In this document: positions 49,993 through 62,356 of the stretch, one piece after another | Layout of the letters: each line of letters opens with the position of its first letter | How positions within the stretch are numbered: the first letter of the stretch is position 1 | Assembly (NCBI GenBank): GCA_029747585.1 | Contig: JAPEVF010000111.1 | Coordinates: 1 to 64,000, forward strand | Length of the DNA stretch: 64,000 nucleotides | Origin: Pleurotus djamor | Lineage: Eukaryota; Basidiomycota; Agaricomycetes; Agaricales; Pleurotaceae | Direction: 5' to 3' | Notes under the pieces: model-generated | Database searches by the model: none | The model's input: only the letters and a program-made list of their open reading frames with translations | What the model was told of the DNA's origin: nothing | Made by a program: the position numbers and the translations under genes

Positions 49993-52592
49993 ATGCCAAT
50001 CGTTTCCTACGAAGAATTCGTCTCTACCAAATTCGATTACCTTATCGTAGGTGGTGGAACCTCGGGTCTCGCTGTCGCTGCTCGGTACGTCTATCAAACC
50101 ATTGGTTGCGCTGTTATTGAACGTTTTTCAAGGCTCGCCGAAAACACTGCCTTCACAGTGGGTGTTATTGAGGCTGGTGAATATCATGAGAACGATCCAG
50201 AAGTCACTGTCCCGGGTAGGGCACAGAGTTCTGACATTCCTGAGCGTAAAGAAAACTGACTCTGATCGTAGGGATGATGGCCAAAGCAATACACAACCCC
50301 AAGTTTGACTGGATGTTCTACACCGTTCCACAGGATGGCGTTAATGGACGAAAAGTCTTGCAGTCGCGAGGAAAAGGTCTCGGTGGTTCCTCTCTGGTGC
50401 GTTCGGCGTCACATCTTCTCGCGTCCAGATTGTAATTCAAACGATATCTTCTAGCTCAACTTTTTGGCTTCGGTTCGCCCTGCCAAGGAGGAACTTGACG
50501 CGTTCGCAACACTCGGCAACGAGGGATGGACTTGGGATTCGATGCTCCATTACATGAAAAAGGTATTATAGGTTCTGCACGGTGTTACTTTTCCTTTCTG
50601 AACCTGCCGCACCTCAGAGTGAGCGTCTCATGCCCCCACCCATATCCGGCGATCAAGCCAAGTTGAACGCTGTCGACCCCATTCCATCAATTCACGGCAC
50701 AAGCGGTATGTTCGTCGTTTACCATGCCGACCTAGAGTCTTGACCGACCTTACCGTTCAACAGGACCTATTGCCAAGTCCTACCCACCCCATATTCCCGT
50801 AGTTCATGTTCCACTCCTGGATGCTCTAGATGCTTGCGAAATACCAAGGAACCCTGACAATGTAAGTTGCGCCGGGGACTCTATTACATTCGTAACGCGT
50901 ACCGATTTTTCCTCTTCCCAGAATGACGGACGTCCAGTAGGCTCGGTCCTCTTCCCAACGTCAGTCGATTCGTCCACAGGCACCCGCTCCTATTCGGCAA
51001 CGGGATACTACGCCCCCAACGCGACGCGTCCTAATCTAGTTGTCTTGCTGAGTACCTTCGTCACGAAGGTAAACACAATGATCGTGCTAAACTGCAACCT
51101 CAATACTCATGCAATCTCAGATCAACTTCGTTAAAGACGACAATGGCTTACAGCAAGCTACCAGTATCGACATCATCAACGGAGACCTCAAAGCTACCAT
51201 CTCTGCTCAGAGAGAGGTCATACTCTCCGCAGGTATGTTGTCTCGCATCGCGTTTGGATCGCAACTTACTCTACATTTCTCCGTTAGGATCATTCCAAAC
51301 CCCACAACTCCTTGAGCTATCTGGGATCGGTGACAAGACCATTCTTGAACGATTCGGAATAGACACATTAGTCGACCTTCCTGGAGTCGGTGCAAACTTG
51401 CGTGAGCTTTGTCTTCGTAGATCCCATCCCCTCGCTGACGAAAAACGTAGAGGACCATGCCCTTGTCCCCACGATTGTCGAAGTTGATAAGCAAGTGGAA
51501 TCCTTAGAGATTCTACATGATCCTGCGCAACTACAAAAACAACAGGAACTCTAGTACGTCTTCTCTTGCTTCTCGTGCCCCATCCTGTTCCAATCTGAGG
51601 ATCCGCCAATACCTTCTAGTAAACAAGCGAAGGGTATCCTCGCAGGCATCCCGTCCTCTTGTTTCGCGTTCATTCCCGGTAATAAGCTGGTCAATGACAC
51701 CGATCTTGCCGGATGGGCCACAAACGCCAACTTCGCTGCATCCGGTCAAGTTTTTGCAGACACCCACCCTGATGTCAAGCGTGGAATACAAAAGCAGTAC
51801 GACATCCTCCGCACCTGGGTTGAGGATCCAGTTCATCCGATGAGCCAGTATGTACTCCCTTTCTTACCTCAAATGTGGGCTCATCGAAACTACAAGGCTG
51901 CTTAACCTGAACGGCCATTTCCCTATTCCTGGACTTAAACCGGATCCCTCGAAACGCTATATGACCTTACTTTGTGCTTATTGCCATCCCTTCCATCGAG
52001 GAACCGTCCATATCAACTCGACAGACCCCCTTTCCTACCCCGATATTAACCAGAATTATCTGTCGAATCCTACTGATCTGGACGTGCTCGTTCGGACGAT
52101 ACAGTTCGTACAGCGAGTCTATGATGCCAAACCTTTGGAAAGATGGGTTCTGGGGAAAGTGGCTCCTACACCGGAGACGACTAGAGATGTTGAGGCATTG
52201 CGCGAGTACATCAAGGACCGGCTTCTTACTGTCCATCATCCTGTTGGGACAGCTTCGATGCTTCCTCGGGAAGACGGTGGTGTCGTCGATAGCCAGCTAC
52301 GCGTTTATGGGACGAGTCACCTCCGCATCGTAAGCAGCTCCACTCACTGGCAGTAGAACGTCCCTCTCATTGCGCGCTCTCTACAGGTTGATTGCTCCAT
52401 TATTCCTCTCGTATGCAGCGCTCTTTTTTGCTTTTATCTTCTATCTCTCATCTTGTTTACAGCAAATTTCTGCCAATATCCAGACGCTAGCTTATGCCAT
52501 CGCGGAGAAGGTTGGTGCACCCATTTTGTCAAACGAATATTCATCTGACTGCTACCCAGGCTGCCGATATGATCATGGAGTCCAGTGCATAG
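49993..52592 (+). CDS. Intracellular GMC oxidoreductase (copy 3)
   Basis: GMC flavoenzyme of about 600 residues in about 13 exons, clearly different from the two secreted copies. It starts MPIVSYEEFVSTKFDYLIVG with no signal peptide. The FAD motif is GGGTSGLAVAAR. Other blocks are QSRGKGLGGSSL, LNFLASVRPAKEELDAF, REVILSAGSFQTPQLLELSG (across an intron), GIDTLVDLPGVGANL, LCAYCHPFHRGTVHINSTDP, VHHPVGTASMLPREDGGVV with the catalytic His, and a C terminus of short exons giving QISANIQTLAYAIAEKAADM, where the second active-site residue is Asn. This resembles aryl-alcohol or choline dehydrogenase-like members. With a promoter shared with the A-T-R reductase it is the best candidate for a pathway enzyme acting on the aldehyde or alcohol product. 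Confidence 0.83.
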
Positions 52593-52794
52593 CGCAGCGC
52601 GTCGATCAATCGACATGCACATGTTTCGTATAGAGTACTAGAACGATTCGATGGGATCCAGTGGTCTTTGCTACATCTTAGCGCATACCCTTCATATAAG
52701 TTTTGGAACTTCATAAATTCCCGAGAGTGGAAGCATTACTTACTCATCCTGCAGAAGGGGGCAGTATCATGATTATATCGTACTATGCACTAAG

Positions 52795-55583
52795 TCATAC
52801 CATAACAGGTTCCTCGTCGGCGGATTCCTGCGCGGACAGCAGGACATCGAGCTCCTTAACGCGTCGCTCCCAAGCATCTACCTCAGCGAGTTTAGCTTCC
52901 AATGAAGCAACTTCCCTGTCTATTTCCATCCTCTCCTCCGCCGTTCCGATACGAGATAGCGTCCACTTCCCTGTGCCGTCACCGGCGAGGGTAAGCAGGT
53001 GTGTGTGATACTTCATTAACGATGGACTAGACCAGGTTCTTGGGTGAGAAGCAACAGCATGGGCATCGAGGGGAGGATACTCACCGAAGCGATATTGTGA
53101 TCAGGGTGATACCAAGGGACTTCGCATGTTCGTACATCTTGCCTTCAACATCGCTAGATACGGCGCTGGTACACTCTATGTGGGGAATTAGCCTCGCCAT
53201 ATTCAATGAGGAGAAAGTCCGTACCATCGAGAATGGCAAACTTCGGACGATGGTAGAAGACGCGTGCCATGGCCATCTAAAGCAAGAAACATGAGAAGGC
53301 TCCATCATAAGGGGGAATATCGCGACTTACGCGTTGCTTCTCGCCACCGCTTAACACGTCTCTCCACTCTTTCCTAGTGTGCCATCCGCCCTCTCTGGAA
53401 GGAAGGTAAGCTAGGTGAACCATCCCCAGTATCTCCATCAAGTCTTCCGTCGTCTTCCCGGTTTCCAAGAACTCCGCATACGAATGTGGGTATATCATCT
53501 GGTCTAGCAAACTCCCCGCAACCATGTATGCTCGTTGGGGAACAACGAACAAACCCTTCCGTTCACCGTCGGCAGGACGAATGACTTGTCCGCCAAGCCC
53601 TTGTACAGGCCAGAGACCAGCCAGAACTCGAGCAACGGAGGTCTTTCCGACGCCATTGCTACCCGTGATCATCAAATGATCGCCTTCGGTCAAGAGCATG
53701 GACAAATCCTTGACCAGAGGTGGTGTTCGGTTTGACAATTGTCCAGCATCCGACTGAGCATCGTCGTCGCCTTTCTGCGGGATACCAACATCAACATCGA
53801 TAACTTGCACGACATCCTCGGCGTCAGATGTGTTGGCTGGGAGGGGAGAGAGATTGTGCAGATTCGAAAGAAGGGTGTACAAGCGAGTTGTAAGACCGGC
53901 AAGTTCGAGGAGGTCCTTGTAGGCATACATCAGACGGCCACCGGCATCGGCCAAGGACAGTAGGAGTCGGCGGTTGGAAATATAAGCTGGAGTTGGTGTA
54001 TGGTCAGTAACGCACGCTCAAAATCTGCGGTATGGAGGTACGTACTTTCTGTTCGTCCAGCAACAGCATCGTCTGGTTTCTCGGCCCCACCTGCGCCTGT
54101 CTGTACACCGAGTGATCGCTTCCTCCGGGTGAACAACAGAGGAACAGCGATCAAACCATAGCCTGCGGCAGACCATAGATACTTGATAACATAATCTTCT
54201 GTCCATTCGTAGGCTATCCGTATCTAATCAGGGCGTTCGGTCAGCCAAGTTATCATCACGAAAAAGAAGGAATGTACTCTGTAGATGGAGTTGACGTGTT
54301 TTATCAACTTCAAATATGCCCTGGACAATATATCCTTCTCCCGGGGACCTCCATTGTAAAATCTAGTAACCCAACATTTAATCCTGCACTGTTCGGTAGG
54401 GACAAACGACTTACGCTATTTCTTCACTTTCTCGCCCAATTCTGCCCATTCCAGCACGGTACTCACCCTCAAGACGCGCTTCAACGGCGGCAAGACGTCC
54501 GAAGGCGGGAGTAACTGCTCGCAGGATGGAGATAGTTGCGTAGTAGTTTCCAAACAACAGGAGCGTTCCACGTATCCCCAGTGTCCGCGAAAGTTGGGAG
54601 GTAAACAGTAGGATGTCCAAAGACGGTTTCAAGATGTTCCCGCTTGTAAGAAAGTCAGTAAGGGCGGCAAAGGATATAACAAAGTATAGAAACACGCACT
54701 ATAGACCCGCGAGTGCCTCTGACCAAGCGTCAACATCAGCTGTAACATGCTGATCTATTCCCTCGAGGTTTGAACGATAGTAAGCCAAATTTGGGGCCGA
54801 AGACAGATACAGATCATTGATGTATCTGCTCAAGCGAGTTCTTAGTCTGAGAGAAAGCTTGGCTTGAAGGTGTCGAATCTGTGGTAGTTAACAAACCGTC
54901 AAGATTTGAGTAGGCAAGTCAGGCATACCATCGAGTTCGTGTAGGTGCTTGGAATAGCCAGGAGGAACCAAAGACCAAGCNCCCTTCAAAACCCTTTGCC
55001 ATCAGCGCGAACGAGATCACGAACGATGACACCATCTAGCCTTGCCACACCGACACTAAGCACCGTCCGTAGGATCAAGAAGAACGAATGCAGAAGTACG
55101 ATGAGCGTTTCTTTTGACCGAAACTTTGGGAACGCAACGCGAAATAGAATGGCTCGGAGTTGTTTGAGAAACGCAGTGTCGACGTTCGGCTTCGTGTGGG
55201 CATGAGCTGGAATCTCGGGGAAGAAGGGTGCGTCGGCCTCGAACTTTTCTGTCGGCGTGGCTCGTATCCTGACCTATACCGAGAGCTGCAGTTGTCGAAC
55301 TGGTGCTCGGAGAGCCACATACCTTGGAGAGTCGATTCCGATATGGAACAAGCAAAGTTTTGGATCCGTCAGCCTCCTTCGTATATACCTGCTGCAACGC
55401 ATCCGCCAATTCCTCCGGGGTCAAGGCCATCCCCCTTCCTGCGGCCTTCCTCAGCGTCTCGAACGCATCTTGGGGCAGTGAGAGGATCCTAGACCTGAGC
55501 ACCAAGAAGGCCGCCAATAGTGTAAACGCTGAGCTTTGCGACAGAAGCGTAGACGGTTTCAGAGGTTTCGAGAAGATGTTCAT
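52795..55583 (-). CDS. Peroxisomal ABCD-type half ABC transporter
   Basis: Half transporter of about 780 residues with TM domain then ATPase, typical of the ABCD (Pxa1/ALD) family that moves long-chain acyl-CoA into peroxisomes. It begins MNIFSKPLKPSTLLSQSSAF. The TM part includes VLLHSFFLILRTVLSVGVAR, the EGIDQHVTADVDAWSEAL loop (equivalent to the family DQRIT motif) and KPSLDILLFTSQLSRTLGIR. ATPase: Walker A GSNGVGKTS, a Q-loop region VVPQRAYMVAGSLLDQ, signature LSGGEKQRV, Walker B FAILDECTSAVS. It ends in an acidic coiled coil (EIDREVASLEAKLAEVDAW). A TGA appears in frame at about 54986, beside an N in homopolymers. The frame agrees on both sides, so I take it as an assembly error. Probably housekeeping rather than part of the cluster. 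Confidence 0.82.
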
Positions 55584-55864
55584 GGCTTCACCGGCATGGA
55601 AAACGCTGGGTCTCGGAATACCTCGTTATGAACGATGAGGACACAGTTGACCCCGCATGCGCCGAGCATGAAGTCTGATTTCGACGAGCACATGCTCGTA
55701 GGCTTGCCCAATATGGAAAACTATACGGACAAGGTTCGGTCTTAGATGGCGTAATAAGTATATTAGGAGATATTAGGAGTGGCTAGTGTAGGTTGACAAA
55801 GAACAGTTCGGCATGACAAGACTACTTTCGAGTCTGGCATGTACTGTCAAGCTAGTAAAACGCA

Positions 55865-58377
55865 TTACTTTGTTTCTTTGAAGCTATAATCGCAGTGGAG
55901 CCGTAAGCGGGGATAATGGTCGAAAATTGATATGAGATACTCACCCGCTAGCCAAGAGCTTGAACCCTTTCTCAAGGATTCCGAGCTTCGAAGTTTTGAC
56001 TGAGGGGCACGCCAGTGGGGAGCCACTCGTGTTGACAGGTTTAGGTTCTATTTTAGCGGCGGTTGAGGCTGCTTTTCCAGCTTCATAAGTTTTCTAGGGA
56101 AAGTGTTAGAAGAACAAACAGAAATGACCAAGCAGCATCCTAACCGTCCATAACGTCCACTTCTTGGAACGGGTAACGTGTTTGTCCAAGACATTTCCTT
56201 CTCCTCCGAGACCTTTAAGGGCTTTGAAGAATCCGACAAATTGACCCTTGATCTCAGCGCCAGCGGTGAAGTCGACTCCAGCTGAGACAGCGACATTGCC
56301 AGAAAATCCTGCTGTCGCGCTGCCTGAGGCTGCTACAGGAGCACCTCGCTCAACCAAGCCATTTTCTGATTCGCGCGCGAACACGAGTGGTTCTTCGCGC
56401 TTGCTCTTCCCTCGAGATGCTGGCCTTGCAGTGCCGGTAGCGCCTGCATGGCCTTTACCAACGACGTAGACGCCACCCCAGATATCGGTCTGGACGTAGA
56501 TATCAGCCGCATGTTTGAATGCCTCAATGCCCACTGTAAGCTTGGGTACGACATGGCCTTTCACATTGAGTTCGCCAACGGCGTCCCCAGCGGCGCTCAG
56601 AGTGAGCTCTACAAAGAAGATCGCCTCAGGGACATACAGCCATCAGAGGCCGCGAAGTTGCTTACGGTTGTCCTTCGGCTTGGTTGCATCATCTTCAGAT
56701 AAGATACCCTTTACTTTGTCTTTATACGACGAAGGGATGACATATTGGACTAGTGATCGCGAACATGTTGTGATCAACTACTGAACGGGAGTGGGAGAAG
56801 AGAAATGACGTACGATCCATGGTGAAGTCTGCGGTGAAGGTTGTATCGATGCTAATCGCAAGATCGGCTTCTGCGTAGGCTTGCAAGTGTAGAACGGGGC
56901 CGATGGTGATGATACTGCAAGAAACATAGATAAATGACAGGGAACGTAAAGTTTGAGCCGCGACGTACCCCATGATGTTGATGGGGGTGATTGGGACCTT
57001 GGGAGGGACCGGGAAAGGCCACTTACCGTGTCCCTGGTGAAAAGTGTTAATGGTTAAGATGTTATGTCTTGTAGAGGGGAATCACCGAAAGAGCAGCTAC
57101 AATGTTGAACTTTGCCTTTGAATCAACCTGAAGTCCTGTATGCGCGAGGCGGAGCCAGATCAGCGGTGTTAAAAAAGACAACTGATCGGGGTAAGCGTAC
57201 GGAATAGCGTAGCCATGTTGTCGGACTCGGGTTCTATTCAAATCGGTTAAGATGTGAGGAACAGACTCTGCTGGTAATCACTTGCCTTTCCCCATCTTTC
57301 CAGTAGCAACGAACCCGATGAAGCCAGTAACAACGGCATTGGGAGATAGCTCTGCTTTGACCGACGACTTGATACCACCACAATCCATGGTCTTGTCATA
57401 GATGTTGATTGTTTTGTTGTAAGCAAATGTGGCTTTGGCACCGTTCTCCTCGGCAAAGAAGTAGTCGTTCTTGGGTGCCCATGAAGCGATTGCGGTGACT
57501 GCCTTCGCGACTTTGACAAGGGCGGTATCGAACCATGTTTGAGTCTCGTTGCGGGCATTCAATGCGGACGAGGGCTCATTGAAGTGGCCCAAAGGTAGCT
57601 GAGCGTTGACTCCAAGGAATCGCCAGTTTAGGTCTCCACGACTAATAACAGAATGAGGGATACGAGATAGCACGAAGAGAGCAAAGCTCACTCTGAGTGC
57701 TGAAGATGCTCAAAATCTGTGTCGAGGTGGAGGGAAACGACATGAGGGGTGGCGCCATCCCGACGGACGTGGTGTGCGAGATGATCGGGGATGCCCTGAT
57801 CATCTGCGACGTCCATCTTTGAAATCCGAGCGAACGGTCCCGCACCGCACTATCAAGCAAACATCGCATAAGAGTTACGGCTCTGCATGCATGATTCAAG
57901 GAGGAAGACTGGAACGCACCGACTCGGGCAAACGAACAACCTTGTTCTCGGGGCCACCATGCGAAGATAGATGGTTACAAGCGTCCTCCTCACCGTCTCG
58001 ACAAACGAGCCGAATCTCCTGCCTGAGAGCGTTGGGGTCACATTCCAAGATGACCCAACCAGCCGCCGGGGTGATGTCCGTCAGGGCCTTGGCTGAGCCA
58101 TACTGAGTCACCTCTTTAGCATGTGGTAGATATGTGCAACGGATCGACGAACCATGGAGAATATCCCAGAGCCGTGGCCTGCTTCGGGGAGGTCATAGGC
58201 ACACTCGCCATGGAAACATGGGACGTCCCAGTTGTTCGCGGGAACGGCTTTGACAGTGACAGTGACAGCCACACTAGCGACGGCGAGGAGAGCTAAAGAC
58301 CGTAACCTAAATGCAAGTCAAAAGTTGTTGCTTCAAAAACGTTTGGAAGAAGAGACGTACTTGGGAGATACGACCAT
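55865..58377 (-). CDS. Secreted protein of unknown function (copy B)
   Basis: Close paralogue of copy A at 19.7 kb, same strand, with the same exon layout and about 640 residues. It starts MVVSPK, intron, then LRSLALLAVASVAVTVTVKA, a signal peptide enlarged by a tandem GACAGT repeat relative to copy A. The mature start VPANNWDVPCFHGECAYDLP is identical in both. Further blocks are DITPAAGWVILECDPNALRQ, NWRFLGVNAQLPLGHFNEP, VGFVATGKMGK, GPVLHLQAYAEADLAISID and LTVGIEAFKHAADIYVQTDI, ending SGFKETK. The GC-AG intron (donor GCAAGT, about 57283) is conserved. No family with known function is recognised. The pair brackets the 30-kb locus, which suggests segmental duplication or a recombination boundary. 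Confidence 0.7.
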
Positions 58378-59287
58378 TGTGCGGCTGATGGTTTGGCTCA
58401 GTCGACGGAAGCAACTCGAGGATATTCAGGGATTTTTATATGGAAGAAAAATCGCAATATTGATATTGTGGTATTGTAGTAGCTCAATCATGGTGTCTTT
58501 CCTAGTGTCAAGTTAGTATGAGACTTTGGCGTATTATGACAAGATTTGGCCTGGTCTGTCACTATACTTACTTACGGCGTACTCAACAGCATACCGTGGA
58601 ATCGACTCAATCAAGGGCGATGAGAAAACAAAGAATTGGCGGAGCCTCATCCCAGGAAATCGTTAGTATTCTCTACCGGCTTTCGATAATAAAAATCCAT
58701 ATAGTACGCACAATATTGAGTGCATCTTTCCCATCCAATCATAGTGAAGTTCCGCTGGGACGTTTCATCAAGAGTTACGATATAGTCTAAGACGAAAGCT
58801 ACCTTCGCGGATGGTGGTTCGAACCAGGCACAGGTTTAGTTAGGGCAAGACTTAAACCTAACAAAGAACCTTGGCGCTACTGAGAATGATGAGAATAGGG
58901 GCACAACATAGGGTCAAATCTTAAGCTTAAGATCTTAAGCTCTTAATGCCCAAGGGTCACCGAAGTCGGACAAGGTAGCTAGACCAAGGGACAAAGTTTG
59001 GAGATCTACCAGACTCTAAGCAGTAGCTTGAATCACTGATGTGGGGACGAAGAAGCAAACCTGGCATGACGATCTGAAACGCGGAGAGTTATCCTACGTA
59101 TACCCTTCCCTCATACGTATATTCGCCGAGTCCAAGCCATCCCAGCTCTTACCAGGCCTTCGAGTTCCGAGAACTCATTAGTGGTAGTACTACTGCGCCC
59201 TCAGCCTGAATAACTCCCGTCATGGCTTCACAGCCTCTAGGTATCTAGCTAGCTTCTCTAAACTATTGCGCGACTAACGAAGAGGAT
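58378..59287. other. Intergenic region with overlapping palindromes
   Basis: No gene is seen. Two overlapping 14-bp palindromes, TCTTAAGCTTAAGA (58919-58932) and CTTAAGATCTTAAG (58926-58939), lie mid-way. The left part is the promoter of secreted protein copy B. Confidence 0.45.
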
Positions 59288-60270
59288 ATGACAGGAATAT
59301 CTCACCATATGCCATGGGAAGTTACCAGGGATATCCTACGAGTCACCTCAATCCCGGACTTGGACGCGTTCACCCACTCCGGTCGACATCTACGTGATTT
59401 ACTCTGGCATCATTCGGCACTGAGATTTTCTCCTTGATTGAATCGCACTTTGCTGAAGCCCACGTTCTCGCCAGTGGATGACTTCGTGATGGCAACCACC
59501 GCAATACCAGTGGCACGAGGACTACGCGAAGCGCTATGCTTGACCTCCTTCGTCGACGAGAAAATGCTTTGGCAATACTTCGCCCATATCCTCACGAGAC
59601 AGGAGACATTGCATTCGAGTTTTGAGGCCTTCGTGGCCTGGCAAGCTGTGTTATCAACCTTGGAAACGCTTCGCCTGTCTCCCAGTATGGATTTACCCAT
59701 TCGCACGTTGAAATACGGGATGCTTGCAAGGAGCGAGGGGAACGATTTAGTGGGCTTTGCGACGCGCGTTCATGTTGTCCAGTTGAGCACTGGTCTCCCT
59801 CATCCTCAAGCCACCCCTTCCCACCTTGAGGCTATCCGCCCTTTCATATCTTCCAGCGTCCTCGGTACCCACGTTGCGTTTTTGCATCGTGCACACGCGC
59901 CCTTTGGGGCCGCTCTGAGGTGGATACGCTACTCATCCTGGTGGATAGCAGGCATGACTATCTTGGTATGATGTTTTACAACAGTTTCGGGATGCGGGCG
60001 AACATCCAGATAGATTCGTCGGTTCCAAACTCATCATTGGGGCCTGTGCTTCATCTCTCCAATTGCAACAACTCTTCTACTCGGACGCCCTGACGGCCTT
60101 GATCCCATACCGAGATCTGGACGCTCTTATTCCTGTTGGCGGACCGGATTGACGCTGAATATACTATCATCCACATTGATGGGTAGTCAAGTCCATCTGC
60201 AGCGATTCAATCGCATGCTTCGGCTCTGCCCCTCGCTATACAAGATGATACGGAGAAGGTCCTGATAACA
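59288..60270 (+). pseudogene. F-box-like gene relic
   Basis: The frame opens MTGISHHMPWEVTRDILRVT, then SIPDLDAFTHSGRHLRDLLW, which resembles an F-box start. It meets a TGA at 59435-59437 and then continues in the same frame for 177 codons (LNRTLLKPTFSPVDDFVMAT, AFVAWQAVLSTLETLRLSPS). A later frame gives LDALIPVGGPD before a stop, and MGSQVHLQRFNRMLRLCPSL follows from 60179. The pieces look like one Leu-rich F-box protein broken by a stop and frame changes. A short intron around the TGA is possible but I see no good splice pair. Confidence 0.35.
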
Positions 60271-60679
60271 TTTACTGGCTTTGTCAACCGTGCTAAGCGG
60301 ACCTTTATTGCTCGACGCGGGGGCCTCTTGGCAGCCTTCGCACAACGGAAGAAGATAACAGAACGGTGGCACTAGGGAACGTCCCGATATTGCATACAAC
60401 AAATGGGCTCCAGATATTGTGCGATGGATTCCTGCAAACAGATGCGTCATCACGGACAACAGCTGGTTGTAATCCCCTCGTACTCTGTGGAGCGGAATCC
60501 GCCTCTCGTACTGTATGGTTTCAATTCATATCAAGTCAAGAGGCGGACAGGCCTTTGACGAATTCACGAAATGGACGGTGACATTTCAGGATATTTTATT
60601 CCTCCTATGCCCCTGTCAGACTCCGAAAAAAGGAAGCAAACACAAACAAGACCGACGTCCATCTCTCGCCGCGACACCG
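60271..60679. other. Intergenic region
   Basis: About 400 bp before the hypothetical secreted protein gene. Open frames continue through it, but none has features that I can support. Confidence 0.4.
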
Positions 60680-62356
60680 ATGATACCGTCTCTGCAATTT
60701 GCTGTTTACGCTTTTCTTTCTCTTCAGGTCTTCATATCATCGCTACTCCAGCTTGATTTATCGCCTGCAAGGTACAAATCACCGCTGGACTTTTTGCTTG
60801 GATCACCACCACCGCCGTTGACCTTGGACTCTGGGAGACATTTTGCTCGACCGCTTTTGCTCGACCCGCCGAATTACTCTTTCTTGGAGGACGACTCACA
60901 AGACTCTCTGGAAGTCTCTGGGGAACTGGGTGCTTTTGGCGATATCAGCCACAATCTCACCGCCCACACTGAGGCTGAAGCGTCTGCCCATCGAAATGCG
61001 AAAGCTGGAGGCGACGAAGAAGTTGGTGCAATCGATTACATCGGTTTCATGATTTGTGTTCGTTTTTCCTCCTGGATTTATATTATGACTATGATTCTCA
61101 ACGTGTAACAGTTGCTGGCAGGATTTGTGTTTACCGGCGTAATCCGAGCCTCGCCTACCACTGAGCAGGCAACCCTGGGCTCTAACGATGTCTGCGAATA
61201 CCAGAAGCTAGACTGCGACGCGAAACTTCTTGATAACCACGAAATCGCCACCTCTCTAGGTGTCTCACTTGTGGGCGGCTGCAAAGACTTTGATTCAACC
61301 CCGTCTGAACCTATGCCTATCGGAAGCCTCGACATTAATGATACTGGCGAACGGTTGGACAAGTACATTTCTCTTGGATCCAGCCCTGACTTGGTCAACT
61401 CTTTGAATACGGTTGATTCCGATGTTTTCTTGACCTTCAAAACGTTTGTGGACGATGCGAGCAAGAGCTTCTTTGACAAGGGCAACGCGTTTATCCCAGC
61501 TTCACGACCGTCTCCTCTCGATACATACTTGGCTACCGGTCACGGACTCGATCTCTCGAATAGCGACTGGGCTCGGCACCCTCTGAACCTCCCCAATGTC
61601 CCCTGCCCCTTTGAGTTCACTATCAACAGCCCGCAGGTTGATGTATCTTTTGAATGCGTTGACGACTCTCCCGCTCTACCGTCCCACGTTAGTGGAGCCT
61701 CCCGTTTTCTGACACCCTCCATGCACGCAACCCAGGACATGCTCCATTCTCAGTCTATCCCATGGGGAGATAGTATCCTCTTCGGTTCCCACTTAGAACT
61801 GGATTTCTTCCTCCCCTCGATCCGTAGTGCTCGTCAACTTGGTTCGTCTGGGACCCATCGAGGCGCATGCTCTCCTCACTCCGGTGCTCACCTCTACCCT
61901 TCGTCTACACATGGGTCGCCGACCTTCTCCAACGACAACTTGCAGAAGGCTCAGGAATTCTGGGATGATCCGAGCCACTGTCTACCCGCCTTGCCCATCT
62001 ATGCGTACACCCCACATCAGAGTCCTACCTACAACAAGAGTTTTGCTACCGTTCCGTCTTTGGGCTCACTTTCGGGTCACCCGATGATCACTGTGTCCTC
62101 CGTCGCTGATTCGGATGCGGAGCTCGTCAAGTGCACTGGTCGACCGACCGAGGTTGGCTCAGCTCCCAAACGCCACCAGTCGATCTCCACTCAAACCCAA
62201 TTCAGGGATGACGAATATCACCTTCGCTCAGATGGGTCTATGCTCTTCAAGCGAGGTCGGCTAGCGGAGGAACAGGCTGATTCGAGGCAAACTACAATGC
62301 TTCCCGTACGCTTTAGGTATTCTCGGTGTCCGTGGAGTAAGGTCAAGAGGGACTGA
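60680..62356 (+). CDS. Hypothetical protein, membrane-anchored or secreted
   Basis: Two exons, 60680-61057 and 61112-62356, predict 540 residues. The start MIPSLQFAVYAFLSLQVFIS looks like a signal peptide or signal anchor. A second hydrophobic stretch is formed across the intron (YIGFMICLLAGFVFTGVIRA, about residues 118-137). The rest is hydrophilic, Ser/Pro/Asp-rich and probably disordered, with a basic end (FRYSRCPWSKVKRD). No domain is recognised. The long second exon with fungal-like codon use supports a real gene. The first exon and start are less certain: the upstream frame stays open to 60515. Confidence 0.5.

Noticed and set aside
58825..58845. Possible tRNA T-loop (GGTTCGAACC)
   Set aside because: The flanking bases do not form a T stem on either strand and no A box or acceptor stem is found.
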